Shown: positions 7,312 through 17,285 of the stretch, piece by piece
Position numbering within the stretch: position 1 is the first letter of the stretch
Layout: every line of letters begins with the position of its first letter
NCBI GenBank assembly: GCA_029287395.1
Contig: JARFRF010000010.1
Location: forward strand, 1 to 55,510
DNA length: 55,510 nt
Direction: 5' to 3'
DNA from: Methyloceanibacter sp.
GTDB lineage: Bacteria; Pseudomonadota; Alphaproteobacteria; Rhizobiales; Methyloligellaceae
Position numbers and translations under genes: made by a program
The notes under the pieces: generated by a model
The model's database searches: none
Told to the model about the DNA's origin: nothing
Seen by the model: the letters and a program-made list of their open reading frames with translations, nothing else

Positions 7312-9174
7312 TTGAAAGACAACGTCTTCATAGATGCCCGCGTGGCCGCTCGCGGTGGTGATGAGCTCACGGCCGAGCGCTATACGACACGTCAGATTGT
7401 CGAGCGAATCTGGCATGAGAATCTTCGGCCTCATGGCGTACTTCTGGGTTTTGGCATTCTGGCCATGTTGCTCACGGCCGTCACAACCGGAGCGATCCCA
7501 TTTCTTATTCAGCGGACGGCCGACGATATCTTCGTCGATAAGAATGCCGACATGGTCCTATGGATCACGCTTGCTGTTGTTGTCATCACGACCCTGAAGG
7601 CCGTTTCGGAATATGTGGCGAATGTGACTATCGGTTATCTCGGGCACCGCTTCATCGCAGACTTGCGCTTGCAGATGTTCGGGAAGCTCGCCGAAGCGGA
7701 TCTCGGCTGGATACAGACCGTCCATTCCGGTCGCATTCTCTCAGGGTTCTTGAACGACGCAACTCTGATGCGGGCCACAGCTAGCCGCACGATTGTGACC
7801 CTCGGCGAGAACCTGCTCAAGGTCGTCATACTCGTTGGCTCCATGATTTATATGGCCCCACGCCTCTCGATACTTGTGCTGCTGTTCATGCCGTTCGCGT
7901 GGCTGATGCTATCCCGCCAGCGGCGCAAGATGCGAAAATCGACAACAAAGTCGCTGCAGGAAACCGGCGATTTGTCCGCACTCGTTACTCAGACCCTGCA
8001 AGGAATGCGCGTCGTGCGTGCCTATAAGCAGGAAGCTCAAGAAGAGAAGCGCGCGAGCGAGGCGGTCAACCGGGCGCTCGAATACACAATGCGCGGCATG
8101 CGCGCTCGGGCTCTGTCCAGTCCTGCCATGGAATTGTTGGTTGGCCTTGGCTTTGCCGTCGCGATCTATGTGGCGGGTACGAACGGTATTCGGGGCGACT
8201 CCTCTCTCGGCCATTTCATGGGATTCACAACGGCGGCGCTTCTGATCTATGCGCCGCTCAAGAGCCTCGCCACGCTCCAAACGCAGTTGCAGGAAGGTGT
8301 CGCCGCAGCGACCCGCGTGTTCGGGATCATTGACCGTCCCAGCAAGCTCGTCGAAGCAAAGGATGCCAAACCGCTTGAGCTCACTGACGGCCAGATTGAG
8401 TTTCGCGACGTCAGCTTTGCCTATGATCCCCAGAACGTCGTCCTGAAAGGCGTGACGCTGACCGTGCCTCCGGGAAAAACCGTTGCTCTTGTTGGGCCCT
8501 CAGGGTCCGGCAAAAGCACGCTTGTAAACCTCGCCCTGCGCTTCTTCGATCCCCAAGAGGGGGCGGTCCTGATCGACGGCCAGGACATAAAGGGCGTGAC
8601 TGTGTCGTCCTTGCGCGACGCCATCGGCCTTGTGACACAAGACCCGGTTCTGTTCGACGATACGATCCGCGCCAATATCGCTTATGGCGCGAAACCCCTC
8701 GATGAGGACGAAATGATCGCAGCGGCAAAGGCCGCGGCGGCACACGACTTCATCATGAGCCTGCCCCGCGGTTATGAAACACGGGTCGGCGAGGCCGGCG
8801 GACTCCTTTCAGGTGGCGAAAGACAACGCATCGCCATCGCTCGTGCGATCTATAAAGATGCACCGATCCTCATGCTGGATGAGCCGACAAGTTCGCTCGA
8901 TTCTGAGTCGGAAGCCAAGGTTCAGGCGGCGCTTGAGAAACTCATGCAAGGCCGGTCTGTGTTGATGATCGCGCATCGGCTCTCCACAGTGAAGAAAGCC
9001 GATCTGATCTGTGTGCTGGACAAGGGGCGCATCGTCGAGACGGGGCGCCACGATGAACTCGTTTCACGCGGAGGCCTTTACACCCGTCTGCACCGAAACC
9101 AGTTCGGCATCGCTGGCGCGCCGGACCAGGCGTCTGCTGACGAGCTGCATGCTATCGCCGTTCCTGGCGAGTAA
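7312..9174 (+). CDS. MsbA-like ABC exporter (fused permease and ATPase)
   Basis: Half-transporter of the ABC exporter type, 620 residues. An N-terminal six-helix membrane domain (about 40-330) is followed by an ATPase domain (about 360-595) with Walker A GPSGSGKST (395-403), signature LSGGERQ, Walker B ILMLDEPTS and switch His in MIAHRLS. It would act as a homodimer. Placement directly before the acyltransferase-Kdo transferase and lpxK genes suggests export of lipid A or a related lipid, as for MsbA, but the substrate cannot be read from sequence. The only start giving the full N-terminus is a TTG at 7312; an in-frame GTG lies about 10 codons further in, so the exact start is uncertain. The next gene starts 12 bp downstream. 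Confidence 0.87.
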   Translation: MKDNVFIDARVAARGGDELTAERYTTRQIVERIWHENLRPHGVLLGFGILAMLLTAVTTGAIPFLIQRTADDIFVDKNADMVLWITLAVVVITTLKAVSEYVANVTIGYLGHRFIADLRLQMFGKLAEADLGWIQTVHSGRILSGFLNDATLMRATASRTIVTLGENLLKVVILVGSMIYMAPRLSILVLLFMPFAWLMLSRQRRKMRKSTTKSLQETGDLSALVTQTLQGMRVVRAYKQEAQEEKRASEAVNRALEYTMRGMRARALSSPAMELLVGLGFAVAIYVAGTNGIRGDSSLGHFMGFTTAALLIYAPLKSLATLQTQLQEGVAAATRVFGIIDRPSKLVEAKDAKPLELTDGQIEFRDVSFAYDPQNVVLKGVTLTVPPGKTVALVGPSGSGKSTLVNLALRFFDPQEGAVLIDGQDIKGVTVSSLRDAIGLVTQDPVLFDDTIRANIAYGAKPLDEDEMIAAAKAAAAHDFIMSLPRGYETRVGEAGGLLSGGERQRIAIARAIYKDAPILMLDEPTSSLDSESEAKVQAALEKLMQGRSVLMIAHRLSTVKKADLICVLDKGRIVETGRHDELVSRGGLYTRLHRNQFGIAGAPDQASADELHAIAVPGE

Positions 9175-9186
9175 CCGCGCGAGGCG

Positions 9187-11196
9187 ATGTTGAAGCGTTT
9201 CTTTGGATCGGAGCCGGGCACCGCCATCCTAAGCAAATTCGCATCCGGCTATATCCGGCTCGTCTATGCAACGAGCACGGTCATACGAGAGCCCGCTGAC
9301 ACCGATGCGAAGCTTTTCGACCAACATCCGCAAATTCTGGCCATGTGGCATGGTCAGTTCATGCTACTGCCGAACCTGAAACCGAAACGGCCGGCGGACG
9401 TCAAAGCCATGGTCTCGCGCCATGGCGATGCCGAGCTGATCGGCGATGTCCTGCAGCGATTCGGCATGGATCTCATTCGAGGCGCTGGCGCAGGGAAACG
9501 AAAGCGTAATCGCGGCGGGGCAACGGCAATGCGTGAGTCCTTGCGTGCGCTTGAGGCGGGCGCGACCGTTGCAATGACAGCGGATGTGCCCCCTGGGCCG
9601 GCACGGCGGGCCGGCATCGGCATCGCGACCTTGTCAGCCAAATCCGGACGCCCTGTCGTTCCATTCGCGATCGCGACAAGCCGCTCCTTGAAGCTTGCAA
9701 CATGGAGTGCCTTCACGATCAACCTTCCCTTCTCGAAACTCGCGATCGTTATAGGCGATCCGGTGACGGCACCTTCTTCCGAGACGCCCGACCAGCTCGA
9801 AGCCGGTCGAAACGCTATTGAACATGCCCTCGCTGAGACGACCGAGCGCGCCTATGCGCTCGCGGGTGCACGTGATCCGCTGAGCCCCGAGGAGAAGGCA
9901 AAACCCGGCACGGCGCTCAAGACCTATAGACTTGCAACGCAGCTTGCAGCACCAATCGCCCCGTTGTTGCTGGCTTGGCGTACCCAAAAGGGGAAGGAGG
10001 AGCCCAACCGCCGCCCCGAGCGCTACGGGAACGCAAGTGCCGCGCGGCCCTCCGGCTTCCTTGTCTGGTTACACGCAGCCTCTGTCGGCGAGACGAATGC
10101 CGCGCTCCCCGTCATCGACCACATTGCGCGGGCGCGGCCCGACATTCGTCTTCTTCTGACGACTGCAACGGTGACATCGGCGCGCCATGCGCGCGCGCGT
10201 TTGCCTGAAGGCGCGATCCATCAATACATCCCTCTGGACCGCAGCAGCTATCTCAGGCGCTTTCTGAACCATTGGCGTCCCGATCTCGCGGTCTTGGTGG
10301 AGTCGGAGATCTGGCCAAACCTTGTGCTGGAAACCAAACAAGCGGGGACTCCGCTTCTTTTGATCAACGCGCGCATGTCAGGACCGTCCTACAAACGATG
10401 GCGGCGCCGGCCTGGTATGAGCCGGCCAGTCTTTTCCGCGTTCGACCTTGTCTTGGCTCAGAATGAACGGCTCGCAGAGCAGTTCTCTCAACTTGGCGCA
10501 CCCCAGTCCCTGTCCGCAGGAAATTTGAAAGCGGATGCGCCGCCGCCACCCGTAGACGAAGCGGCGAAGGCGGACATGTCGGCAGCATTCTGGGGACGGC
10601 CGATTTGGCTCGCAGCCAGCACTCATCCTGGCGAGGACGAAATCGTCGGCGCGGCGCATGCCAAGATTAAGGCGGCCCTTCCAGGCATCGCAACCATCGT
10701 TGTGCCGCGCCATCCTGAGCGCGGTCCGGCTATTGCCGAGATGCTCCGCACCAGAGGATTGAAAGTTACGCTTCGGTCCGAAGGTGGCGGAATCGATGCC
10801 AAGACCGATATCTACGTGGCCGATACGATCGGCGAGCTCGGCCTCTTTTACGCCTTAACGCCAGTCGCCTTCATCGGCGGTTCGCTCGTCAAACATGGAG
10901 GCCAAAATCCGGTGGAAGCCATCAAGCTGGGAGCGGCTGTGTTGGCGGGGCCTCACGTCCATAATTTCCGAGAGATGTATGCGGACCTTTTGAAGACAGG
11001 CGGCGCTCGGAAAGTCGACGATGCGGATAGTCTCGCCGATGCGGTGCTCGAATTGCTTCAGAACGAGGTTGCCCGCAAGGAAGCCCATGCGCAGGCGACG
11101 ACATGCGTTGCAGCAATGACCGGCGCCTTACCAAAAACCTTGGCGGCGATCGAGGCGTACTTCCCGGATAAGGTGTCACTGCAACATGCCTCTTGA
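9187..11196 (+). CDS. waaA: Fusion: DUF374 lipid acyltransferase + 3-deoxy-D-manno-octulosonic acid (Kdo) transferase
   Basis: A 669-residue protein that joins two envelope enzymes. Residues about 1-225 match the DUF374 lysophospholipid-acyltransferase-like family (AMWHGQFMLLP at 52-62, SRHGDAELIGDVLQRFG, ADVPPGPARRAGIG). Residues about 240-669 are a complete KdtA/WaaA, including the N-terminal helix (TYRLATQLAAPIAPLLLAWR), the catalytic Glu302 in HAASVGE, ESEIWPNL and the C-terminal GGSLVKHGGQNPVEA segment. WaaA transfers Kdo from CMP-Kdo to lipid IVA at the inner membrane. There is no stop or frame break between the halves in the given sequence. In many Rhizobiales these are two adjacent genes, so this looks like a gene fusion. 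The stop overlaps the lpxK start by 11 bp. Confidence 0.9.
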   Translation: MLKRFFGSEPGTAILSKFASGYIRLVYATSTVIREPADTDAKLFDQHPQILAMWHGQFMLLPNLKPKRPADVKAMVSRHGDAELIGDVLQRFGMDLIRGAGAGKRKRNRGGATAMRESLRALEAGATVAMTADVPPGPARRAGIGIATLSAKSGRPVVPFAIATSRSLKLATWSAFTINLPFSKLAIVIGDPVTAPSSETPDQLEAGRNAIEHALAETTERAYALAGARDPLSPEEKAKPGTALKTYRLATQLAAPIAPLLLAWRTQKGKEEPNRRPERYGNASAARPSGFLVWLHAASVGETNAALPVIDHIARARPDIRLLLTTATVTSARHARARLPEGAIHQYIPLDRSSYLRRFLNHWRPDLAVLVESEIWPNLVLETKQAGTPLLLINARMSGPSYKRWRRRPGMSRPVFSAFDLVLAQNERLAEQFSQLGAPQSLSAGNLKADAPPPPVDEAAKADMSAAFWGRPIWLAASTHPGEDEIVGAAHAKIKAALPGIATIVVPRHPERGPAIAEMLRTRGLKVTLRSEGGGIDAKTDIYVADTIGELGLFYALTPVAFIGGSLVKHGGQNPVEAIKLGAAVLAGPHVHNFREMYADLLKTGGARKVDDADSLADAVLELLQNEVARKEAHAQATTCVAAMTGALPKTLAAIEAYFPDKVSLQHAS

Positions 11197-12226
11197 GACC
11201 CCGTCCTGGTGGTACGGCAAGCGCGCGGGTGCAGCCAAGCTGATGCCCCCCCTGCTAGCCCCGCTTGCAGCGCTCTACGGTCGTGCCGCAGCGTCGCGAC
11301 TGGCGCAAAGCCCGACCTATCGCTCGCGGTTGCCCGTAATCTGTATCGGGAATTTCACATCAGGTGGCGGTGGAAAGACCCCAACTGCGATCGCCGTCGC
11401 AACCCTGCTTAAATCAATGGGCAAGACTCCGGCCTTCCTCACGCGCGGCTATGGCGGAAGCGCTAAAGAGACCGTCCGTGTCGCCGGTCAAGATGCCACG
11501 GAAGTTGGCGACGAAGCCCTCCTCCTCGCTGAGGCGGCGCCGACCTTCATATCAGCGGACAGGGCAGCCGGAGCAAGAGCGATTGAACAGACGGAAGCCG
11601 ATGTCATCGTTATGGACGACGGCTTTCAGAACCCAGGACTCGCGAAGGACCTGTCACTTATCGTCGCCGACGCCGCAGCTGGGCTTGGAAACGGCCAGGT
11701 GATTCCCGCCGGCCCGTTGCGAGCGCCACTCGCGTCGCAAATGCCGCTTGCAAACGCTCTCCTCGTGATCGGCGACGGCCAGAAAGGCGACAAGCTCATC
11801 GAACAATTCGAGGCCGCCGGTAAGCCCGCCTTGCGAGCTACGATTACCCCCAATTGCGATGCGCGCTGGCTGAGCGTCCTGCCGACGATTGGCTTTGCGG
11901 GTATCGCGCGGCCTTCAAAGTTCTTCTATACTTTGCAGTCGAATGGCGCGCGCCTGATCTCTAGCTATGGATTTGGCGACCATCATCGCTTCACCGAAAA
12001 GGAAGCACGGCGACTACTCGACGAAGCGGAAGCCAAGAAGGCCATGCTCGTTACCACTGAAAAGGACTGGGCGCGCCTCACCAACGAAGAAGACGAAAGC
12101 GCGCTAGCTGAATTGAAGAAGCGCTCGCGCCCGTTCCCGATTGTCATTGCGTTCGATGACGAGGACGCGGTGAACGCATTGCTTCGCAATGCCCTCGGCG
12201 CCAAGAACACAGCAGCGACTAGTTAA
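11186..12226 (+). CDS. lpxK: Tetraacyldisaccharide 4'-kinase
   Basis: Membrane-associated kinase that phosphorylates the 4' position of the tetraacyl disaccharide 1-phosphate to form lipid IVA, just before Kdo addition. The 346-residue product has the P-loop GNFTSGGGGKTPT (55-67), the family stretch FLTRGYGG, the DDGFQ motif (MDDGFQNPGL) and a C-terminal TTEKDWARL segment. The ATG at 11186 lies inside the end of the upstream fusion gene, implying translational coupling with Kdo transfer. At the other end its TAA overlaps the TAA of the convergent DUF2093 gene in a shared TTAA, so there is no room for a separate terminator between the two. Confidence 0.94.
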   Translation: MPLETPSWWYGKRAGAAKLMPPLLAPLAALYGRAAASRLAQSPTYRSRLPVICIGNFTSGGGGKTPTAIAVATLLKSMGKTPAFLTRGYGGSAKETVRVAGQDATEVGDEALLLAEAAPTFISADRAAGARAIEQTEADVIVMDDGFQNPGLAKDLSLIVADAAAGLGNGQVIPAGPLRAPLASQMPLANALLVIGDGQKGDKLIEQFEAAGKPALRATITPNCDARWLSVLPTIGFAGIARPSKFFYTLQSNGARLISSYGFGDHHRFTEKEARRLLDEAEAKKAMLVTTEKDWARLTNEEDESALAELKKRSRPFPIVIAFDDEDAVNALLRNALGAKNTAATS

Positions 12227-12447
12227 GACTTTTCGGAATTCTCGCGCACGCGCTTGAGAGACGCAGCGGCGTCGACATAGGGCTCTTGCAGGGAAACGCT
12301 CCAATAGCGGAGCTCGTCGATTGGAATAGTTTGGCCGGTCACGGCACAGCGGACGAACTCGCCTGGTGTGATGACTTGCACCTCGCCATCGAGATAGCGG
12401 AGCTTGGCTTCGCCCTTGAACCCAAAATTTCGTTCAAATCGATTCAT
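12223..12447 (-). CDS. DUF2093 domain protein
   Basis: Small 74-residue cytosolic protein of unknown function, recognisable as DUF2093 by FKGEAKLRYLDGEVQV, then FVRCAVTGQTIPIDELRYW. One Cys is present in the CAVTG segment. I begin at the ATG at 12447 (MNRFERNFGF), which matches the family start; a TTG at 12495 would add 16 unconserved residues. It follows xseA on the same strand after 63 bp and may be co-transcribed with it. Its C-terminal codons overlap the end of lpxK. The family is typical of Rhizobiales, which supports the taxonomic placement. Confidence 0.8.
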   Translation of the reverse strand: MNRFERNFGFKGEAKLRYLDGEVQVITPGEFVRCAVTGQTIPIDELRYWSVSLQEPYVDAAASLKRVRENSEKS

Positions 12448-12510
12448 GGTGATTTTTGATCTCTCATGCTTTTTTGGCAGCTTAGCGTCAGGCAAAACGA
12501 ACCGCTAGAG

Positions 12511-13977
12511 TTAGAGCAAGCTTCCCTGATCCCCATTGGGATCGGGTTTGGGCTTAGCCTTCCTCGGGGTCTTCGATCTGTCGACCTTGGGATTCGCTGC
12601 ACCGACAGCTTTGGACGTAGCCGCTACCTCGGTCACGATATGGCCATCTGAGAACTGAATGTCGAGAGCCTCACCCAATTGCACAATGGCGGCGCTGCGC
12701 ACCATCGCGCCTTTAGCGTCACGAACCAGCGCGAAGCCACGCGCGAGAACATTCTCATAGCCAAGCGTATGGAGAAGCTTCGTCTGGGCGTCGAGCCGCT
12801 GGCGCGCCCGATCCATCCGCGCACTAATCGCGCGGGCGCGATCCCGGTCGAGACGCGTCAGGACGTCGCGGGCCGCTGCGGCGCGACGGGCGACGAGCCC
12901 GGGCCGCAACGGGGCTGATAGGCGGGCCAATATGGCGCGGTGGCTCTGCGTATTTGCGCGCAGGGCCTGGAGAAGCCGGCCGCTCGCTGTATCGAGCCTT
13001 TGCCGTGGCAGTCCCAGTATAGCTTCCCGGCGAGGCAACCCCCTGGCGGACGCATGGACGCGACTGCGCCAGCTCTCCAGCACCCGGCGTATTGTTCCAG
13101 CCATGCGCACACTATGTGTCCGCACCGCGTTCATAAGCTCCGAGCGAACCGGCACCGCACGCTCAGCGGCGGCCGTCGGAGTCGGCGCGCGATAGTCGGC
13201 TACCAGATCGATGAGCGTCCAGTCCGTCTCATGCCCAACAGCCGATATTAAAGGAATCGCGCTTGCCGCCGCTGCCCTAGCGACAATTTCTTCGTTGAAG
13301 CCCCAAAGATCTTCCAGGCTGCCGCCCCCGCGCGCCACGATTATCAGGTCCGCGAGAATGCCCTCTGTGGCCTCACCTGTGTTGAAACCCGCGATGGCCG
13401 CGGCAACCTCCGCCGCGCAGGTCTCGCCTTGCACCCGCACAGGCCAGACGATCACATGAGAAGGGAAACGATCGCCGAGCCGATGAAGGATGTCGCGTAT
13501 AACCGCGCCCGTCGGCGAGGTGACCACGCCGATTACGTCGGGCAAAAACGGCAGGGGCTGTTTGCGGTCTTCATCGAACAGGCCCTCTGCCGCGAGCTGT
13601 TTCTTGCGCTGCTCCAAGAGCGCCATGAGCGCGCCAGCGCCCGCCGGCTCCAGGTCGTCGATCACGATTTGGTATTTCGATCCGCTGGGGTAGGTCGTGA
13701 TCTTGCCCTTGGCAATGATCTCCAAACCTTCCTCCGGTTTGAATTTCAGCCGACCAAATACGCCACGCCAGACCACTGCCTCGATCGCCGCGTTTTCATC
13801 TTTCAGCCGGAAATAGCAGTGACCCGAGGCGTGTGGCCCGCGATAGCCCGACACTTCGCCACGAAGGCGGACAAGCCCATAGGCGTCTTCCACAGTCCGC
13901 TTAAGGGCGAAAGCCAGCTCTGACACCGAATATTCGGTGATATTGGTAGGCTCAGGTTGTGGATTGCGGGGTGCCAT
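12511..13977 (-). CDS. xseA: Exodeoxyribonuclease VII large subunit
   Basis: Large subunit of the single-strand-specific exonuclease VII, involved in DNA repair. The 488-residue protein starts with an OB-fold domain ([16 protein letters not shown], then [10 protein letters not shown]; about 15-110), followed by the catalytic domain with [17 protein letters not shown] and [17 protein letters not shown], then a long Arg/Ala-rich helical region (about 300-430) typical of the coiled arms. The C-terminal 35 residues are Lys/Pro rich. xseB (small subunit) is not in the window. It diverges from purD, with about 125 bp between the starts. Confidence 0.94.
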   Translation of the reverse strand: MAPRNPQPEPTNITEYSVSELAFALKRTVEDAYGLVRLRGEVSGYRGPHASGHCYFRLKDENAAIEAVVWRGVFGRLKFKPEEGLEIIAKGKITTYPSGSKYQIVIDDLEPAGAGALMALLEQRKKQLAAEGLFDEDRKQPLPFLPDVIGVVTSPTGAVIRDILHRLGDRFPSHVIVWPVRVQGETCAAEVAAAIAGFNTGEATEGILADLIIVARGGGSLEDLWGFNEEIVARAAAASAIPLISAVGHETDWTLIDLVADYRAPTPTAAAERAVPVRSELMNAVRTHSVRMAGTIRRVLESWRSRVHASARGLPRREAILGLPRQRLDTASGRLLQALRANTQSHRAILARLSAPLRPGLVARRAAAARDVLTRLDRDRARAISARMDRARQRLDAQTKLLHTLGYENVLARGFALVRDAKGAMVRSAAIVQLGEALDIQFSDGHIVTEVAATSKAVGAANPKVDRSKTPRKAKPKPDPNGDQGSLL

Positions 13978-14102
13978 TCCTTCCGTCTCTTTTTCTCAAC
14001 TCGCTATTCTCGTGCTAAGAGCGCGACTTTCATCATGCTGCGAATCCTCAATAGAAGGGCATACAAGCCTGGGATTTGCGGAACAAGCGGGGCACGGTAG
14101 TC

Positions 14103-15377
14103 GTGAACGTTCTTCTTGTCGGCGGCGGCGGTCGCGAACACGCGTTGGCCTGGAAAATAGCGCAAAGTCCTCTCCTCGAGAGGCTCTATTGTGCGCCTGG
14201 GAACGCGGGCATTGAGGAAGTCGCCGAACTGACCGCGCTTGACGTCACCGACCACGACGCGGTCGCCGCATTCTGCCTCGACAAACAGATTGGGCTTGTG
14301 GTCGTAGGTCCTGAGGCGCCGCTTGTGGCGGGTATCGCCGACGATCTGGAAGCGCAAGGCCTTCTCGTATTCGGCCCATCGAAGGCAGCCTCGTCGCTTG
14401 AGGGCTCTAAGGGCTTCACCAAGGATCTGTGCACCGAGTTTGACATCCCCACTGCTGCATATAGGCGCTTTACCGACGCGGCGTCCGCCAGGGCCTATCT
14501 TCAGAGCCAGGCGATGCCGATCGTCGTCAAGGCGGATGGTCTTGCCGCCGGAAAGGGCGTCGTTATCGCCCAAACCCGCGACGAGGCGAACGCTGCCGTC
14601 GATGCCTGCTTCCAGGGCAGCTTTGGCGCGGCCGGCGCCGAAGTTGTGATCGAAGAGTTCTTAGATGGTGAGGAGGCGAGTTTTTTCGCCCTTGTCGACG
14701 GTGACACGGTTCTACCGCTAGCGACGGCGCAGGACCACAAACGCGTCCATGACGGTGATCGCGGCCCAAATACAGGCGGGATGGGCGCCTACTCGCCAGC
14801 CCCCATCATGACCCAAGCGCTTTGCGACCGGACAATGAATGAGATCATCCTGCCGACCGTCGCAGCCATGAAGCGGCGTGGGACCCCGTTCAAGGGTGTT
14901 CTCTATGCAGGGCTTATGATCGATGCTGCTGCCCCGAAGCTCATCGAATACAACGTGCGCTTCGGCGATCCCGAGGCCCAGCCTCTAATGATGCGGCTCA
15001 AGTCGGATCTCTTGCCTGTGCTCGTCGCGACCGCCAAGGGACGACTTTCGGGGCTGACGCTGGAGTGGGAGGCGAACGCCGCGCTGTGTGTCGTTATGGC
15101 TTCGAAGGGCTATCCGGGCGCCTACGACAAGGGAACTGAGATCAAAGGGCTCGATGCGGCGCGTACGGTACCGCAATCCACTGTTTTTCATGCCGGCACC
15201 GCACGTGACGGGACGCGAATCGTTGCAACCGGCGGCCGCGTCCTTGGGGTCACGGCCCTCGGTAGCGACATCGCGCAGGCCCAAGCGCGCGCCTATGAAG
15301 CCGTAGATGCAATCAACTGGCCCCAAGGATTTTGCCGCCGGGACATCGGATGGCGTGCTCTCACGTGCGACGCATAG
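14103..15377 (+). CDS. purD: Phosphoribosylamine-glycine ligase (GAR synthetase)
   Basis: ATP-grasp enzyme of de novo purine synthesis that joins phosphoribosylamine and glycine. The 424-residue product opens with [18 protein letters not shown] and carries the ATP-grasp signatures [33 protein letters not shown] and [12 protein letters not shown], ending in the usual [10 protein letters not shown] start at the GTG at 14103 because homologues begin directly with this dinucleotide-binding strand; a TTG at 14076 would add nine residues. It stands alone between divergent xseA and a small exported protein gene. The 166 bp after it show no clear terminator. Confidence 0.94.
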   Translation: MNVLLVGGGGREHALAWKIAQSPLLERLYCAPGNAGIEEVAELTALDVTDHDAVAAFCLDKQIGLVVVGPEAPLVAGIADDLEAQGLLVFGPSKAASSLEGSKGFTKDLCTEFDIPTAAYRRFTDAASARAYLQSQAMPIVVKADGLAAGKGVVIAQTRDEANAAVDACFQGSFGAAGAEVVIEEFLDGEEASFFALVDGDTVLPLATAQDHKRVHDGDRGPNTGGMGAYSPAPIMTQALCDRTMNEIILPTVAAMKRRGTPFKGVLYAGLMIDAAAPKLIEYNVRFGDPEAQPLMMRLKSDLLPVLVATAKGRLSGLTLEWEANAALCVVMASKGYPGAYDKGTEIKGLDAARTVPQSTVFHAGTARDGTRIVATGGRVLGVTALGSDIAQAQARAYEAVDAINWPQGFCRRDIGWRALTCDA

Positions 15378-15543
15378 GGCCTTCTCTCCAGAAGATGGCT
15401 TAGTAAGAAATTCACCTAAACGCGCTATGACGCCAGCAACAGCCCGTTGCGCGTTCATTTTTCGCCGTGAACCGTTGCCTTTTCACGATGACGTCACTAT
15501 TTGCAAATGAACTAGCAGCTCGTTCACTTATTGAGATTTGCTC

Positions 15544-15906
15544 ATGACACTCCAACGGCCCCTTTCGAAGAAGACCGTATCCGGCGTAGTGGGCGTCATG
15601 GCGATTCTCTTCTATCTGTGGCTTCTGACTTGGTCAGCGCCCGCGAACGCGATGGGCGGCGTGATAGCCCAGCCAGAAGCTCCCGGCCTTCAGGTCCACG
15701 AGGTCCGGAGGATCTTTAAACGCGATCGCACGCCCATTTATCCCTACTCCGCAAAGGGTCCGGGGCCGAAAGGCTGGTCATCCTATATCGGGTTTGTGCC
15801 GTACAGCTGGGGCAACGTGGCGAACGAGGCGATACAGCGAAGTGTAAATCCCTCGCGCACGTGGCCGCATGACAAGAACGCGCCTATCCCGCGGCCTTAT
15901 CGTTAG
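15544..15906 (+). CDS. Small exported protein, unknown
   Basis: A 120-residue protein I do not recognise. A basic N-terminus is followed by a hydrophobic segment (about 14-33, ending SAPANA) that could be a cleaved signal peptide or a membrane anchor. The mature part is Pro- and Tyr-rich (YPYSAKGPGPKGWSSY, IPRPYR at the end) and has no Cys. The ATG at 15544 is preferred to a TTG two codons earlier; the ribosome binding site is weak. It lies alone 166 bp after purD and converges with tadA, about 50 bp apart. Codon use looks like that of neighbouring genes. Probably a lineage-specific envelope protein; function open. Confidence 0.6.
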   Translation: MTLQRPLSKKTVSGVVGVMAILFYLWLLTWSAPANAMGGVIAQPEAPGLQVHEVRRIFKRDRTPIYPYSAKGPGPKGWSSYIGFVPYSWGNVANEAIQRSVNPSRTWPHDKNAPIPRPYR

Positions 15907-15955
15907 GCTCTATCCGCACTCAGCTTAGGTTTGATCCACTCTGAAGTTGGCGCAT

Positions 15956-16387
15956 TTAACGGCGCACGGCGAAGAACCGCTTAAGCAGCGATGATGCAGC
16001 GCCCTCGCCAATGCCTCCATAGACTTCGGGAGCATGGTGACAGGTGGTTTGGCCAAAGAAACGTGGCCCATGCTCCAACGCCCCTCCTTTGGGATCGCTC
16101 GCACCGAAATAAAGCCGCCGTATCCGAGCAAAAGAAATAGCGCCTGCACACATGACGCAGGGCTCAAGCGTCACGTAGAGATCGCATCCGATCAGCCGCT
16201 CGCTGCCGAGTAGCGCCGCGGCAGAACGGAGGGCAAGAATCTCTGCATGCGCCGTGGGATCGCGTAGCTCTATGGTGCGATTCCCCTCTCGCGCCAGCAC
16301 CACACCATTCGCACCAACAACAACCGCCCCGACAGGCACCTCGCCACGCTCCGCAGCAAGGCGTGCTTCGTCCAAGGCCGCATCCAT
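15956..16387 (-). CDS. tadA: tRNA-specific adenosine deaminase
   Basis: Zinc deaminase that converts A34 to inosine in the tRNA-Arg(ACG) anticodon; essential in most bacteria. The 143-residue product has the zinc and proton-shuttle motif HAEILAL and the PCVMCAGA motif, plus EVPVGAVVV at the start of the fold. I start at the ATG at 16387 (MDAALDEARLAAERG), the usual family start. In-frame starts at 16444 and 16453 would overlap the start of divergent rluB: the palindrome TCATGA at 16441-16446 offers an ATG on each strand. The C-terminal 30 residues are typical for the family. Confidence 0.92.
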   Translation of the reverse strand: MDAALDEARLAAERGEVPVGAVVVGANGVVLAREGNRTIELRDPTAHAEILALRSAAALLGSERLIGCDLYVTLEPCVMCAGAISFARIRRLYFGASDPKGGALEHGPRFFGQTTCHHAPEVYGGIGEGAASSLLKRFFAVRR

Positions 16388-16442
16388 GGGTGTCGATCTG
16401 GAGTGCTTGCCGGAGGCTCGATCTTCTGCAAGCTTCGCCGTC

Positions 16443-17285
16443 ATGAAAGCCAAAGTGAACGAGCAGGCGTCCTCCGGTCAAGCGCCCCGGAACCGGGGAC
16501 GCGCACACCCTGCCGCGCCGAAGCGAGACATGGAGCCCATGCGCATCGCCAAGGCCATCGCGCAGGCAGGTCTCTGCTCAAGACGTGACGCGGAAAAATG
16601 GATTGAAGACGGCCGTGTGTGCGTGAATGGTGTCATCCTGAAAACGCCCGCACACGTCGTGAGTAGCGGCGATACGATCCTTGTGGACGGGGAACTGCTC
16701 CCGACCGCTCAAGCACCGCGGCTTTGGCGCTACCACAAGCCAAAGGGGCTCGTGACAAGCCACAAGGACCCGCAGGGCCGCCCGACAGTTTTTGCCAACC
16801 TGCCAGACTCCTTGCCGCGAGTCGTCTCTGTTGGACGGCTTGACATCAATACGGAGGGTCTGTTGCTCCTCACGACGGACGGCGCCTTGGCGCGGCACCT
16901 GGAGCTCCCGAGTACGGGGTGGCTTCGCCGCTATCGCGTGCGTGCTCACATGGGAAGTCACAGCGCAATCACTCAACGGTCGCTTGACGCGCTCAAACGT
17001 GGCCTCAGCGTCGATGGCATTCGCTTTGGCCCCATCGAGGCAAAACTCGAGCGAACGCAAGGTCGCAACGTTTGGCTCACAATTAGTTTGCGTGAGGGCA
17101 AGAACCGCGAGGTGAAACGAATCGCCGCTAACCTTGGCCTGAGCGTGAACCGGCTGATCCGAACGTCGTTTGGCCCCTTTGCATTGGGAGACCTCAAAGT
17201 CGGGGCCGTAGATGAAATCAAACAAAAGGTGATTGCCGAACAACTCGGCGGCACGGTGTCTCGTACGCTGGGCGTGAGGAGCTGA
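16443..17285 (+). CDS. rluB: Large-subunit rRNA pseudouridine synthase (RluB-type)
   Basis: Pseudouridine synthase of the RsuA/RluB/E/F family acting on 23S rRNA. The 280-residue protein has a basic N-terminal tail (about 1-32), an S4 RNA-binding domain (MRIAKAIAQAGLCSRRDAEK, from about residue 33) and a catalytic domain with GRLDINTEGLLLLTTDG, where the Asp of GRLD is the catalytic residue. The KNREVKRI segment near the end is also typical. The ATG at 16443 is the most likely start; the open frame continues upstream only as the complement of tadA. Its TGA overlaps the rsmD ATG (TGATG), so the two rRNA modification genes are coupled. RluB rather than RsuA or RluE/F is inferred from length and order. 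Confidence 0.88.
   Translation: MKAKVNEQASSGQAPRNRGRAHPAAPKRDMEPMRIAKAIAQAGLCSRRDAEKWIEDGRVCVNGVILKTPAHVVSSGDTILVDGELLPTAQAPRLWRYHKPKGLVTSHKDPQGRPTVFANLPDSLPRVVSVGRLDINTEGLLLLTTDGALARHLELPSTGWLRRYRVRAHMGSHSAITQRSLDALKRGLSVDGIRFGPIEAKLERTQGRNVWLTISLREGKNREVKRIAANLGLSVNRLIRTSFGPFALGDLKVGAVDEIKQKVIAEQLGGTVSRTLGVRS

Noticed and set aside
8629-8645. CTTGTG-ACA-CAAG-like dyad
   Set aside because: Lies within the ABC exporter coding region around LVTQDP, a conserved protein motif, so probably chance.
16441-16446. tadA and rluB starts overlapping at TCATGA
   Set aside because: The 16387 start for TadA matches the family, so the overlap is probably not used.
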